A stretch of DNA of 64,000 nt from Segniliparus rotundus DSM 44985 (GCF_000092825.1 NC_014168.1:124001-188000), one strand, 5' to 3'. Positions 26,420-35,291 are shown, numbered from the stretch's first letter. Numbers and translations are program-made. Notes: generated by a model from the letters alone, not told the origin.

Positions 26420-27941
26420 CATCGCCCTGCTGCTCGCGCGGCAGACGGCGTGCAACCGTCAGCACCTCGCCGTTCTCGCCCGGCTCCTCGCGGGCGGGGC
26501 CAGTCTGCAAGAGCTCATCGACGCGGCGGCGCTTTCCCGCCGAGGAGTCGAAGCGTTCCTGCGCGTCGCCGGTGAGGACGTTGTCGCCGATGCGGACGGT
26601 CGGCAGGGGCTGCGGCCGCAGGCTCGGGAGGGGTACGAGGCGCTGCTCGCGTCGGCTTCCCGCCCAGAACTCCGGCCGGAGCTGTTGGAGGAGCTGCGCG
26701 CGGCGCGCGCCCGCGCGCCGAAGCCGAACAGGAACCTCGACCATGTCGCGGCCACAGCGGAAACTGTCCTGCGGCGGGCGTCGTGGATCGCGCGGCGTTT
26801 CGAGACGAACGGTCTGCGCGTCCTTTTCGTGGGGGACCACGATCTCACCAGCCTTGCGGTGGCGAAGCTCTGCCCTTCGGCGGACATCGCTGTTGTGGAC
26901 ATCGACGAGGCGCTTGTGGAGTTCCTCGCCGCCGAACTGTCCAGTTCCGGAGCGAAATTTCGTGTTCGCCACGCCGATCTGCGGCAAAGGTTCCCCGCCG
27001 ATCTCGAAGCATGGGCCGACCTGTTCGTGGCCGACCCGCCGTACACGCCGGACGGCGTGGCGTTGTTCTGCGCGCGCGGCGCCCAGGGCTTGCGGTGCCT
27101 CGCGCAGGGGCGCGGGCTTGTGGCGTACGGGTACGGCGAGGCCCAGCCCGCGCTCGGCCTCGCCGTGCAGAAGGCCATTGTCGGCCTGGACTGCCTCGTC
27201 GAAGAGCTCATTCCCGACTTCAACCGCTACCAGGGCGCGCAAGCGATCGGCAGCGCGAGCGACCTGCATCTGTTGCGTTTCGCCCCCAGCGCGGCCAAGA
27301 AAGTCGACCGGATCGCCTCGGGGGGAGCCCCTGCGGCGATCTACACCCATGGTCGGCAGTCGGTGGAGTCGTCGGCTGCGGCGGGGGCGCTGGATCTGCG
27401 CAAGCACGAGCCGTCAGCGCTGTTCCGCGCTCTGTTGTGGGAACAGGGCGACCAGTTGGCGCTGCTCGTGGACAACAACCATCCCGATGTGCGCAGCGCC
27501 GATGCTCAAGCGCGGCTCCGGGAGGATTTCGCGGAAAAATGGAACCTGCGGTTGCGCAAATCCGCCCCGGATTCCGTCAGCGCGATCATTGAGGCCGACG
27601 CTGTGGGCGGGGCTGGTCCGCGCGGGCTCGTCCTCGCGCGTCCGCACGGCAAGGTGAAGAACGTGCTGCGGGAGGCGCTGGTCCGCTCGGCCGGCGGGCG
27701 GACGAAAAATCAGGCGCGGGAGCTGGTCGGGAGCATTCTGGCTTCGCTCGGGCCGTGGGGCGAGGGGGTTGGGGAGTGCGTGGTCGGGGACGCGCCGAGG
27801 GCAATGCTGCGCACCGTGTTGCACGCGATGGAGAACGCCGTGTCGCACGCGATGGAGAACGCCGTGTTGCACGCGATGGGGGACGCCGTGTCGCACGCGA
27901 TGGAGGACGCCGCGCGTGGAGCGCGGCAGGAAGGAACCTGA
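26406..27941 (+). CDS. BpsA-like (branched polyamine synthase family) protein
   Basis: A 511-residue protein. An N-terminal winged-helix-like part (residues 1-110) is followed by a Rossmann catalytic domain with FVGDHDLTSLA near 142, VVDIDEALVEF, and VADPPYTPDG near 212. These match the N4-bis(aminopropyl)spermidine synthase (BpsA) family, whose characterised members carry GDDD where this has GDHD. Residues 300-470 form an extra domain. The C-terminus carries four copies of an 8-residue repeat (V-L/S-HAM-E/G-N/D-A). GTG 26406 lies within the end of sigC. Aminopropyl transfer is possible, but methyltransfer is an alternative. Confidence 0.7.
   Translation: MALADIALLLARQTACNRQHLAVLARLLAGGASLQELIDAAALSRRGVEAFLRVAGEDVVADADGRQGLRPQAREGYEALLASASRPELRPELLEELRAARARAPKPNRNLDHVAATAETVLRRASWIARRFETNGLRVLFVGDHDLTSLAVAKLCPSADIAVVDIDEALVEFLAAELSSSGAKFRVRHADLRQRFPADLEAWADLFVADPPYTPDGVALFCARGAQGLRCLAQGRGLVAYGYGEAQPALGLAVQKAIVGLDCLVEELIPDFNRYQGAQAIGSASDLHLLRFAPSAAKKVDRIASGGAPAAIYTHGRQSVESSAAAGALDLRKHEPSALFRALLWEQGDQLALLVDNNHPDVRSADAQARLREDFAEKWNLRLRKSAPDSVSAIIEADAVGGAGPRGLVLARPHGKVKNVLREALVRSAGGRTKNQARELVGSILASLGPWGEGVGECVVGDAPRAMLRTVLHAMENAVSHAMENAVLHAMGDAVSHAMEDAARGARQEGT
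27816..27911 (+). repeat. Four 24-bp tandem repeats inside the BpsA-like gene
   Basis: Units at 27816, 27840, 27864 and 27888 follow GTGTYGCACGCGATGGRGRA plus CGCC with only a few changes. They keep frame and encode VLHAMENA, VSHAMENA, VLHAMGDA and VSHAMEDA. Copy number may vary by slippage. Confidence 0.9.
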
Positions 27942-28477
27942 TGGCGACGAACACTGCGGCTCCGGGCCCGCGCGCGGGCATTGTCCGCCGGGCGCGGCCC
28001 GAGGATGTGCCCGCGATGCGCGCGATGGTCTACGACCTCGCCGTCTACGAGAAGGCCCCCGAACAATGCCATCTCACCGAGGAGCAGTTGCACGCGTCGC
28101 TGTTCGGCGAGCGTCCTGCGGTGTTCGCCCACGTCGCGGTGTCGCCGGAGGAGGAGTCGCGGCACGACACGCCCGGCGAGGTCGTCGGCATGGCGGTGTG
28201 GTTCCTCAACTACTCCACCTGGGACGGCGTGCACGGGATCTACCTCGAAGACCTCTACGTGCGTCCGCAGAGCCGGGGCTCGGGGCTCGGGAAACAGCTG
28301 CTGGCCGCCTTGGCCGGGGAATGCGTCCGCAACGGCTGGTCCCGGCTCAGCTGGTCGGTGCTCGACTGGAACGCCCCGGCGATCGGGTTCTACCAGTCCA
28401 TCGGGGCGAAAGCCCAGGACGAATGGACCACGTACCGGCTCTGCGGGCCGGAGCTTCGCGCGCTGGCCGAGGGGTGA
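27941..28477 (+). CDS. GNAT acetyltransferase, spermidine/spermine acetyltransferase-like
   Basis: A 178-residue GNAT enzyme. RPQSRGSGLGKQLL is the acetyl-CoA-binding motif. The preceding AVWFLNYSTWDGVHGIYLEDLYV and following WNAPAIGFYQSIGA align well by eye with the diamine acetyltransferase (SSAT) family, including E-x-x-LTEEQL near residue 45. SSAT enzymes acetylate polyamines or related amines. The ATG overlaps the stop of the BpsA-like gene (TGATG), so a shared polyamine-type function is plausible. Thialysine acetylation is another known activity of this family. Confidence 0.8.
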   Translation: MATNTAAPGPRAGIVRRARPEDVPAMRAMVYDLAVYEKAPEQCHLTEEQLHASLFGERPAVFAHVAVSPEEESRHDTPGEVVGMAVWFLNYSTWDGVHGIYLEDLYVRPQSRGSGLGKQLLAALAGECVRNGWSRLSWSVLDWNAPAIGFYQSIGAKAQDEWTTYRLCGPELRALAEG

Positions 28478-28484
28478 GGCGGCG

Positions 28485-29042
28485 CTAGAAGCGTCCGCCC
28501 GGATGGGCGAATGACTCGACCTGCTTCAGGTAGTCCTGCGCGTCCTGCGCGACGATGAGCAGGTCGTAGCTGCTGTCCGCGATGAACCCCGCTTCTCGCA
28601 CGCCCCGGACGGCGGCGAGCAGGTCCGTCCAGAAACCGTTCGCGTTGAGCACCCCGACGGGTTTGGGGTGCAAGGCGAGCTGCGCGGAACCCCACACGTC
28701 GAAGAGCTCGTCGAGCGTGCCGAGCCCGCCGGGCAGGGCGACCGCCGCGTCGGCGAGCGCCAACATGAGCTCTTTGCGCTGGTGCATCGTTTCCACCACG
28801 CGCTGGGTGGTGAGGTGTTGGTGTGCGAGCTCTTTTTCGACGAGGCTGGCGGGGATGACCCCGTGCACTTGGCCGCCCTCGGCGAGGGCGGCGTCCGCGA
28901 CGACGCCCATGAGCCCCTTGTGCCCGCCGCCGTACACGATGTGCACCCCGGCCCGGGCGAGGGCGCTGGCGAAATCGGCCGCCGCTGCGGCGTGCGCCGG
29001 ATCTGTCCCGGTGCTTGCGCCGCAATACACTGCGACTTTCAT
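28485..29042 (-). CDS. LOG-family phosphoribohydrolase (TIGR00730 type)
   Basis: A 185-residue Rossmann protein with the LOG signature PGGLGTLDELFDVW and GGGHKGLMGVVADAAL. LOG proteins release free cytokinin-type bases from nucleoside 5'-monophosphates; bacterial members are also AMP or purine nucleotide hydrolases. AAGGAG lies 6 nt before ATG 29042. It converges on the GNAT gene with an 7-bp gap. The true nucleotide substrate is not predictable. Confidence 0.87.
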   Translation of the reverse strand: MKVAVYCGASTGTDPAHAAAAADFASALARAGVHIVYGGGHKGLMGVVADAALAEGGQVHGVIPASLVEKELAHQHLTTQRVVETMHQRKELMLALADAAVALPGGLGTLDELFDVWGSAQLALHPKPVGVLNANGFWTDLLAAVRGVREAGFIADSSYDLLIVAQDAQDYLKQVESFAHPGGRF

Positions 29043-29213
29043 AGCTCTCCTTGCTTCGCGTCCGACTCGGATCTTGCCATCTTGACCGCCGAGAGCGCGC
29101 CCCGCGCGGGAAGACGGCGCCCTTGGCCGCATCGCGCGGGCAATTTTTCGGCGCAGTTCGAGGGGAGGGGAGTGTTGCTGTTGGTTTTCGGGTGGATCGG
29201 CTATGAATAACCG

Positions 29214-30587
29214 GTGACCTCTCGCGCCGTTTTGCAGCACCAATGGGAGAGGTTGCGGCATGCGCTGCTCAAGGAGCGCCCTGAGCCGTTGGAGGGCGTG
29301 GACCCGTATCCGGACGAAGACGTCCTCACGATGCTGCGCCAGCTGGGCATCGCGATGATCGAGACCGGGCAGCCGACCAACCTCGTGGAGTCGCAGCTGC
29401 GCGCGATCGGTTTGGCGTACACGGGCCACGAGGTGCGGGTGCTCGTGTTCCCCACGTACCTCATAGTGCAGCTGGATTCGCCGTTGCAGACGAAAACACA
29501 GGTCGATGAGCCGTCGTGGGCGGTGGCGCGGCTCGACCAGGCGGGCGAGGTGGACACCCTGGTCAAGCTCGCCAAGGCCCGCGCGGCGACCCCTGCGGAG
29601 GTGACCGCCCGCACGAAAGCGGCCCGCGGCTGGGCGCCGAGGTTCGGGGCGTTCACGACGGTGCTCGGGCATACGCTCCTCACGATCGGTTTCGGACTGG
29701 CTTTGCAGCCCACCTGGGCGAGCCTGCCCGCGTATGCGCTGCTCGGGCTCGTGGTCGGGATGTTGTTGCTGCTCGGCAGATGGTTGCCGTCGGTCGCCAT
29801 CATGCTCCCGCCGATCGCGGCGACGCTTGTGACCGTTCTCACGACGTGGTACCTGGCCGAGGCGGCTGGTGACGGATTGCTCCGTGTCCTGGCCCCGGCT
29901 CTGGTCAGCGTGTTGCCGGGGGTGACGCTCACGATTGGGGCGGTGGAGCTGACCAGCACCCAGGTGATTTCGGGGTCCACTCGGTTGATGTATGGCGCGG
30001 CGCAACTGTTGTTGCTCGCGTTGGGCGTGGCGGTGGGGGTGCGGATCGCGGGCCCGTTGTCGCAGCACAGAGGCCCGCTGGGGGCGCTTCCCGCGCACGG
30101 GGGGCTCGGCGCGTGGGCTCCGTGCCTCGGCGCGGTGGTCGCCGCGGTCGGGTTCTATCTCTACAAGTCCGCCCCGAAGGGGTCGTTGCCCGCGATCGCG
30201 GCGACGATGCTTGTGGCGCTTGTCGGCCAACAGCTCGGCGGCACGTATGTGGACCCGCTGCTCGCCGGGTTCCTCGGCGCGCTGGTCACTGTGCCGTTCG
30301 CCCAGCTCATCGGCAGGTTCCGGGGGGCGCCGCCGCCTATGGTGCTCTTGATCGCGGCGTTCTGGTTCCTCGTGCCGGGGGCGCTTTCTTTCGTGAATGT
30401 CGGCGAAGTGGTCACGACGGGCGGCGTCGCGGCCTTGTCGCAGCCGGGCGTGGGCGGCGCGCGCGCCTTGCTGTCCGCGGTGGTCGCCATTTTCTCCATC
30501 GCGCTCGGGATGTTGCACGGCTGGGGCGTTGATTACGCGGGCGTGAGCCTCGCGCGCCTGTGGCGGGCTCGATTCCGCAGCACGTGA
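29214..30587 (+). CDS. Threonine/serine exporter family (ThrE) protein
   Basis: A 457-residue membrane protein with a cytoplasmic N-terminal domain (about residues 30-140) of the ThrE type (GQPTNLVESQLRAIGLAY), then ten hydrophobic segments. The VSVLPGVTLTIGAVEL and FWFLVPGALSF stretches are typical. In corynebacteria ThrE exports threonine and serine by proton antiport. GTG 29214 is the start; TATGAA, a weak -10, lies 6 nt upstream, so it may be leaderless. It is transcribed away from the LOG gene across 171 bp of otherwise featureless sequence. Confidence 0.85.
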   Translation: MTSRAVLQHQWERLRHALLKERPEPLEGVDPYPDEDVLTMLRQLGIAMIETGQPTNLVESQLRAIGLAYTGHEVRVLVFPTYLIVQLDSPLQTKTQVDEPSWAVARLDQAGEVDTLVKLAKARAATPAEVTARTKAARGWAPRFGAFTTVLGHTLLTIGFGLALQPTWASLPAYALLGLVVGMLLLLGRWLPSVAIMLPPIAATLVTVLTTWYLAEAAGDGLLRVLAPALVSVLPGVTLTIGAVELTSTQVISGSTRLMYGAAQLLLLALGVAVGVRIAGPLSQHRGPLGALPAHGGLGAWAPCLGAVVAAVGFYLYKSAPKGSLPAIAATMLVALVGQQLGGTYVDPLLAGFLGALVTVPFAQLIGRFRGAPPPMVLLIAAFWFLVPGALSFVNVGEVVTTGGVAALSQPGVGGARALLSAVVAIFSIALGMLHGWGVDYAGVSLARLWRARFRST

Positions 30588-30615
30588 GCACCGTCCCACT
30601 TTGGTTATTACATCG

Positions 30616-30645
30616 TTACACAAATCACTGGAAATCTGTTATGGT
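30616..30645 (+). promoter_or_regulatory. Promoter of the CocE-type hydrolase gene
   Basis: TTACAC and TATGGT are 18 bp apart, with TG one base before the -10 (extended -10). The start site would fall near 30652, giving a 34-nt leader with GAAGGA 5 nt before ATG 30686. The surrounding 60 bp are unusually AT-rich. Confidence 0.55.
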
Positions 30646-30685
30646 TCATCCAACTTTTATGAAACTCCAGCTGTGAAGGATGCAC

Positions 30686-33136
30686 ATGGACAATGGATTT
30701 GCGCGCTGTTTCGCGCGTTGGCTCGGCACTGGATTCGCCAGCGCCGGGTTGACGGCAGCTGCTTGGCTCACCGCGAGCGCGGCAGCGTCGGCGGACGAGA
30801 CCGCCGCGTCTTCGGAAGGGGCAGGGGCGTTCGCGCCCATCGCCCCATTGCGCGACAGCGGCCTGATCGCGTCGAACGCCCGTGTCGCCGCGGAAGCGGA
30901 CGACGAGGCCAATCTCGCGGCAGAGGCTCCCGACGACGCCGACGACGAGGCGTCCGCGCAGGACGTGGACGTGGACGAGCGGGAGGCCGCCGACGCGAAC
31001 GATCCGAAGTATCCGGACCAGTTCACGCTGGGCGACTTGGAGAACCAGTGGTCCGACACCTGGGAGAACGACCTGCAGTACACGAACATCGGGATCGACT
31101 GGGACGTGCCGATCACGATGAGCGACGGAACGGTGCTCAAAGCGAACGTCTACCGTCCGCTCAACGACGACGGCACACCGGTGGACGAACAGCTGCCGGT
31201 GATCGTGAACATCACCCCGTACACCAAGCTGGCCTCGATGGCCATCGACTCGATCATGATCCCCCATTACGGGGAGAACTGGGTCAACTTCTTCGGCGAC
31301 ATGTACATGCCGCCCGGCCTGAAGGGGCTCGAACAGTTGCTGCAAGGCTTCAACTCCGGGTTCTTCCAGGAGCTCGGCGTCGACCGCAGGCTGTTGCAAT
31401 CGGGCTACGCGCAGGTGGTGGTCGACCAGCGCGGCACCGGCTTCTCTCAGGGAACCTGGCAGGTGTTGGGCAAGCGCGAGCAGCTCGACGACAAGGAAGT
31501 CGTGGAGTGGGCCTCGGAACAGCCGTGGTCGAATGGCAAGGTCGGGATGACCGGTGTCTCGTATTCCGCCATCAACCAGCTGCAAGCGGCCCAACAGCAT
31601 CCGAAGGGCCTCAAGGCGCTCTTCCCCGTCGTGCCGAGCGCGGACCTCGTCGCGGACGTGGTGGCCCCGGGCGGCGGCGTCGGCGTCGGCTTCCTGCCCT
31701 ACTGGTTGTCGCTGATCAACTTCATGAAAGTGCTCCCGGACCTGTCGGCCAGCGCGGGGGGCACCTACGACTGGCAGTGGGCCGACGACCGGCGCAAAGA
31801 GGTCTTCGTCAAGCTCGACCTTCTGGCCCAGGCGTTGAACACCCCGGACATCGACAAAGTGGCGGAGTACTACCTTGACTCCCTTGACGAGGACTCGCCG
31901 ATCTTGCAGGAGGTGCAGCGCCGCCAAGCGCAAGGCCAGAGCATGGGCCAAATCCTGGTCGCCATTGCCAGGACAGGCTCGCCGTGGCGGGACAAGGCGC
32001 TGAGCGAAGGCGACCCGCATCGGATTCCCCTGGATGTTGCCAATTTCGCGGACGAAACCTCCCCGTGGCGCAAGGACTTGATCACCGACGTGAGCAAGGT
32101 CGACGTGCCCACTTTCGTGGTGGGCGGCTGGCACGACCTCTTCGTCAACAGCGAGGTGCGCCTCCTGAACGAGTTGCCGCTGCCGCCGAGCGAGAAGAAA
32201 GTCCTCATCGGCGACTGGTACCACTTCACGACCGGATCCGGCCTCGGGAAATACCCGAACCCGCCGAGAATGGACGTGCTCGCCCGAGCATGGTTCGACC
32301 ACTGGCTGAAAGGCATTGACAACGGGATCGACACATTCGCGCCCGCCACCTTCTTCAGCCAGTCCGGCGGGAGCGGAGTGTGGACGAACGCCGACGAGTG
32401 GCCGCGCAAAGGCATGGAGTACCAGAAGCTGTACCTTTCCGGCCAGCAGGCGATGTCCACCGCGTTCTCGATGCTCGACGGGTCCCTCGCGGAACAGCCC
32501 GACGAGGACGAGAACGGGCATTGGATCTCGTTCGGTTTGACGAACATGTGCTCGCGGGACATGAACCAGCCCTTCCTCGGTTTCATGGCCTGGATCGACG
32601 CCTGCCATATCGACTCGCGGATCGCGGAGCTCAACGGCCTGACCTTCACCAGCGCCCCGGTCGAGGAGCAGACGGTGATCTCCGGCCCCATCGCGGTGCA
32701 CCTGAACACGGTGCAACAGAACAAGGACGGGTATTGGGATGTGACGGTCAACGACGTGGACGAGTTCGGCCAGTCCACAGTCCTCTCCACCGGCCAGCTC
32801 GTGGTCTCGCTGCGCGGCTTGAACGAGTCCAAGACCACGCGCCTGCCGGACGGCACCGTCGTGGACCCGTACCCGGTCCTCGACTTCGCCAACTGGCGCC
32901 CGGTCGAGCCGGGCGACCCGACGCCGATCGACGTCGGGGTCGTCCCCACCGACGCGACGTTGGAGCCGGGGCACCGGTTGCGCGTGGACGTGTTCGCCAG
33001 CAACTTCCCCAAGTCGATCCCGATCTGGCCGTTGATGGACGACATGCGCCTGGCCCCCCAGCTGCTCGAACTCGACCCCGACTCCCCGAGCTGGGTCGTG
33101 CTCCCCGTCAACCGCAACATCCCAGGAGTGTCCTGA
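30686..33136 (+). CDS. Secreted CocE/NonD-type serine hydrolase
   Basis: An 816-residue exported enzyme of the X-Pro dipeptidyl-peptidase (S15)/CocE class. A signal peptide (about residues 1-37) and a strongly acidic linker (about 65-105) precede the hydrolase domain. The nucleophile motif is GVSYSA (usually GxSYxG), the Asp is in GGWHDLF, and the His in GDWYHFT. A C-terminal jelly-roll domain (from about 600) completes the family layout. Targets could be acyl esters, amides or Pro-peptides. ATG 30686 is preferred over ATG 30680 because GAAGGA is correctly spaced. The next gene overlaps its stop (TGATG). Confidence 0.82.
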   Translation: MDNGFARCFARWLGTGFASAGLTAAAWLTASAAASADETAASSEGAGAFAPIAPLRDSGLIASNARVAAEADDEANLAAEAPDDADDEASAQDVDVDEREAADANDPKYPDQFTLGDLENQWSDTWENDLQYTNIGIDWDVPITMSDGTVLKANVYRPLNDDGTPVDEQLPVIVNITPYTKLASMAIDSIMIPHYGENWVNFFGDMYMPPGLKGLEQLLQGFNSGFFQELGVDRRLLQSGYAQVVVDQRGTGFSQGTWQVLGKREQLDDKEVVEWASEQPWSNGKVGMTGVSYSAINQLQAAQQHPKGLKALFPVVPSADLVADVVAPGGGVGVGFLPYWLSLINFMKVLPDLSASAGGTYDWQWADDRRKEVFVKLDLLAQALNTPDIDKVAEYYLDSLDEDSPILQEVQRRQAQGQSMGQILVAIARTGSPWRDKALSEGDPHRIPLDVANFADETSPWRKDLITDVSKVDVPTFVVGGWHDLFVNSEVRLLNELPLPPSEKKVLIGDWYHFTTGSGLGKYPNPPRMDVLARAWFDHWLKGIDNGIDTFAPATFFSQSGGSGVWTNADEWPRKGMEYQKLYLSGQQAMSTAFSMLDGSLAEQPDEDENGHWISFGLTNMCSRDMNQPFLGFMAWIDACHIDSRIAELNGLTFTSAPVEEQTVISGPIAVHLNTVQQNKDGYWDVTVNDVDEFGQSTVLSTGQLVVSLRGLNESKTTRLPDGTVVDPYPVLDFANWRPVEPGDPTPIDVGVVPTDATLEPGHRLRVDVFASNFPKSIPIWPLMDDMRLAPQLLELDPDSPSWVVLPVNRNIPGVS

Positions 33137-33678
33137 TGCAGCACGTGCGATCCCGGCCCTTCCTTCTTGTCAGTGTGGCGCTGCTGGTCGGCGTGCCCGC
33201 GGCGCATGCCGCCCCGCCGGACGGCGACGTGGCGTGCCGAGGGCTGATCGCCCTCGACCGCAGATTGGCGACATTGGACCGGCAGTTCGGCGAGCTGAAC
33301 CCCGCAGATCCGCCCGAAATCCTCGCCCCCAAACAAAAGGACCTGCTCAAGCTCATGCGGGCTGACGCTGTTTCCCTGCGCAAGGTGCTCACGCAGACCG
33401 GCAAGCCATTGGGCAATGAGGACGCGGACAAGGGGCTGCCGGAATTCCTCGCCAAGGCCGCCGCGTTCGTCAGCTGGTTCGACAAACCGGACGCCGAGTT
33501 GACGGACGACCAGAGGCAACAAGTGACCGACGCGGTCGGCGAGTACCGGTTCGGCGTCGGCCAGTCCTGCGACTACTACGCCCCGCACGACCCGGAGACC
33601 GACCCCGAGGGCAAGAACGGCGACCCGTATCCGCCTGGCCACAACGGCTTTGGCGATTACAGCCCCGAACACCAGTAG
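33136..33678 (+). CDS. Secreted protein of unknown function
   Basis: A 180-residue protein with a clear signal peptide (cleavage after AHA near residue 25). The mature part is helical (residues 28-140), with two Cys (near 33 and 149), and ends in an acidic, Pro/Gly-rich tail (DPETDPEGKNGDPYPPGH). I do not recognise a family. It overlaps the CocE-type gene stop by one base, so it is co-transcribed and may act with that exported hydrolase. Confidence 0.6.
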   Translation: MQHVRSRPFLLVSVALLVGVPAAHAAPPDGDVACRGLIALDRRLATLDRQFGELNPADPPEILAPKQKDLLKLMRADAVSLRKVLTQTGKPLGNEDADKGLPEFLAKAAAFVSWFDKPDAELTDDQRQQVTDAVGEYRFGVGQSCDYYAPHDPETDPEGKNGDPYPPGHNGFGDYSPEHQ

Positions 33679-33746
33679 CGGCCAGAGGGCCTGGTGCGCG
33701 GCGGCGTCCGGCTCGGACGCTCCCGGTTCTTGTCGGCGCGCTCCCG

Positions 33747-33752
33747 TACGGT
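33747..33752 (+). promoter_or_regulatory. -10 box for leaderless CoiA-like gene
   Basis: TACGGT is followed by GGGCGGC (7 nt) and ATG 33760. Confidence 0.45.
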
Positions 33753-33759
33753 GGGCGGC

Positions 33760-34605
33760 ATGCGGGAGGATTCGAAGCAGCTCGCCCGATTGCGCGACGG
33801 CCCGCCGGGGTCGAGGGCGCTGTGGGTGTACGACGAACAGGACTGGGCTGTCATGCGGGCGCAGCCGTCGGGCTCGCTGGTCTGTCCGGTCCCAGGGTGC
33901 GGCGCGCCGTTCACCGTGGTGCGGCAGAACGAGCGCGGCACCAGATGGCTGGTCGACCTGCCCAGCCTGGCAGGCCAGACCGGGCGAACCGCAGGCTGTT
34001 CGCACACGCTCACCAGGCCCGGCGCTGGCGGCGGGCCGATGTCCGCGCAGCACCGCTGGATGCAGGAGCGCCTCCGCCGGATCTGCGCGGCGCTCGGGCA
34101 CGAGTCGATTCCCGAGCATCACGAGACGAACGCGGACCTCTACGTGCCCGGAGCCCGTCTCGTGATCGAGGTGCAGCGCTGGGCGACCGATTTCGCGGGA
34201 CGCACCAAGGCTCGGGAGCGCGCGGGCGCGCGAGTGCTCTGGCTCATCACCGAGGACGCGGCGGGCCGCTCTGTCGAGCGGGCGTTGCGCCGCCAGCCGT
34301 GCGTGCGGGTGCGGGTGCATGAGCGCGGCGACCGCCGCGCGAGGTTGGAGCCGTGGCTGAGGCCGCAGGAGGCTTCGCGCGCGGTGCTGTCCGTGGGCGC
34401 CCGGGTCGCTGTTTCCGGCCCCGCCGACGGTCGCTCTCGTCTCGCCTGGCGGGACGGCTGCGGTTTCCTCGCCGAAGTGATCGACGGGCGCAGGGTCTGG
34501 ACGCCGGGCGGCGCGTGGGCGTCGGCCCAGAGCCAGCGCCCCGCCGCCGCGGCTCCCGCGCCGAGGCGGCTACGGCTTGTGTTTTGGCGTGGTGACCAGG
34601 GATGA
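33760..34605 (+). CDS. CoiA-like PD-(D/E)xK nuclease-family protein
   Basis: A 281-residue protein. An N-terminal CPVPGCGAPF resembles a zinc ribbon half. The middle (about residues 95-165) has HRWMQERLRRICAALG, then ADLYVPGARLVIEVQRW: the Asp and the E-x-Q of the CoiA-type PD-(D/E)xK nuclease core. It is followed by R-x-x-x-Y-type residues and VLWLITED. CoiA proteins are competence or DNA-processing factors in Firmicutes; the role in actinobacteria is unknown. No competence genes are nearby. Its last 36 bp overlap the 3' end of the convergent TetR gene. Confidence 0.6.
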   Translation: MREDSKQLARLRDGPPGSRALWVYDEQDWAVMRAQPSGSLVCPVPGCGAPFTVVRQNERGTRWLVDLPSLAGQTGRTAGCSHTLTRPGAGGGPMSAQHRWMQERLRRICAALGHESIPEHHETNADLYVPGARLVIEVQRWATDFAGRTKARERAGARVLWLITEDAAGRSVERALRRQPCVRVRVHERGDRRARLEPWLRPQEASRAVLSVGARVAVSGPADGRSRLAWRDGCGFLAEVIDGRRVWTPGGAWASAQSQRPAAAAPAPRRLRLVFWRGDQG

Positions 34606-35217
34606 GAACAGCGCGCTGTAGAAAGTCGTCAGCCGCTCGACGGTGTACACCTCGGGGTCGGCGAGGACGAGCCTGCCGGCCTCCTCCCATGCCCGGAGCA
34701 ACGCGTGCGCCGCCAATTCGAGGTCCATGTCTTTTTGCCTCGCGCCCGCCAAGGTTTTCAGAAAACCGGTGAGCACCTCGAAGGCGGTCGCCTCGGCGCG
34801 TTTTTTGAACTTCTGCCACGCGGGCGGGGAGCCGCCGTACGCGGGGAGCAGAATCGACCGCCACCGATTGGGGGAGGAGAGCACCGTCTCAAGGAACGAC
34901 CGGGTCATATCGGTCAGCACGGTTGTCGGTTCCGCGTCGTTCAAATTCTTCGGGACGATCGCGGCGAGCTGGGCGATCGCGAGGTTGCCTTCTCTCTTGA
35001 GCGATTCGCGCAGGATGTTGTTGGAATCCGTGAACTGGCTGTACACCACCGGGCGGGTCACGCCGATGGATTTTGCGACGGCGTCGACGGTGACCGCTTC
35101 GATGCCGCCCGAACAGATCAGCGCCAACGCGGCATCGAGGATCTGCTCGCGGCGTTGCTCCGCGGGCATCCTCGGCGCGTACGGGCGCCTGCTCACTGTG
35201 TTGCTCATCTCCGACAT
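34570..35217 (-). CDS. TetR-family transcriptional regulator
   Basis: A 215-residue repressor. The HTH domain (about residues 20-66) reads AALALICSGGIEAVTVDAVAKS then IGVTRPVVYSQF, the standard TetR pattern. The C-terminal ligand domain is unlike others in the window. ATG 35217 is preferred because GGGGGG and AGG lie just upstream; ATG 35208 is possible. It is divergent from a nitroreductase gene across 74 bp that contain two palindromes, so it probably controls that gene and itself. Confidence 0.85.
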   Translation of the reverse strand: MSEMSNTVSRRPYAPRMPAEQRREQILDAALALICSGGIEAVTVDAVAKSIGVTRPVVYSQFTDSNNILRESLKREGNLAIAQLAAIVPKNLNDAEPTTVLTDMTRSFLETVLSSPNRWRSILLPAYGGSPPAWQKFKKRAEATAFEVLTGFLKTLAGARQKDMDLELAAHALLRAWEEAGRLVLADPEVYTVERLTTFYSALFSSLVTTPKHKP

Positions 35218-35237
35218 CCTATCCCCCCGGTTATGAG

Positions 35238-35271
35238 GGCAAGCTTGCCTATACTGTTTCGTGAGACGAAA
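35238..35271. promoter_or_regulatory. Palindromes over the tetR/nitroreductase promoter
   Basis: GGCAAGCTTGCC (35238-35249) is a perfect 12-bp palindrome immediately before the -10 box TATACT (35250-35255). TTTCGT-GAG-ACGAAA (35257-35271) is a second, over the expected start site. Either could be the TetR operator. Confidence 0.5.
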
Positions 35272-35291
35272 GAAACGCGAGGACACTGTTC

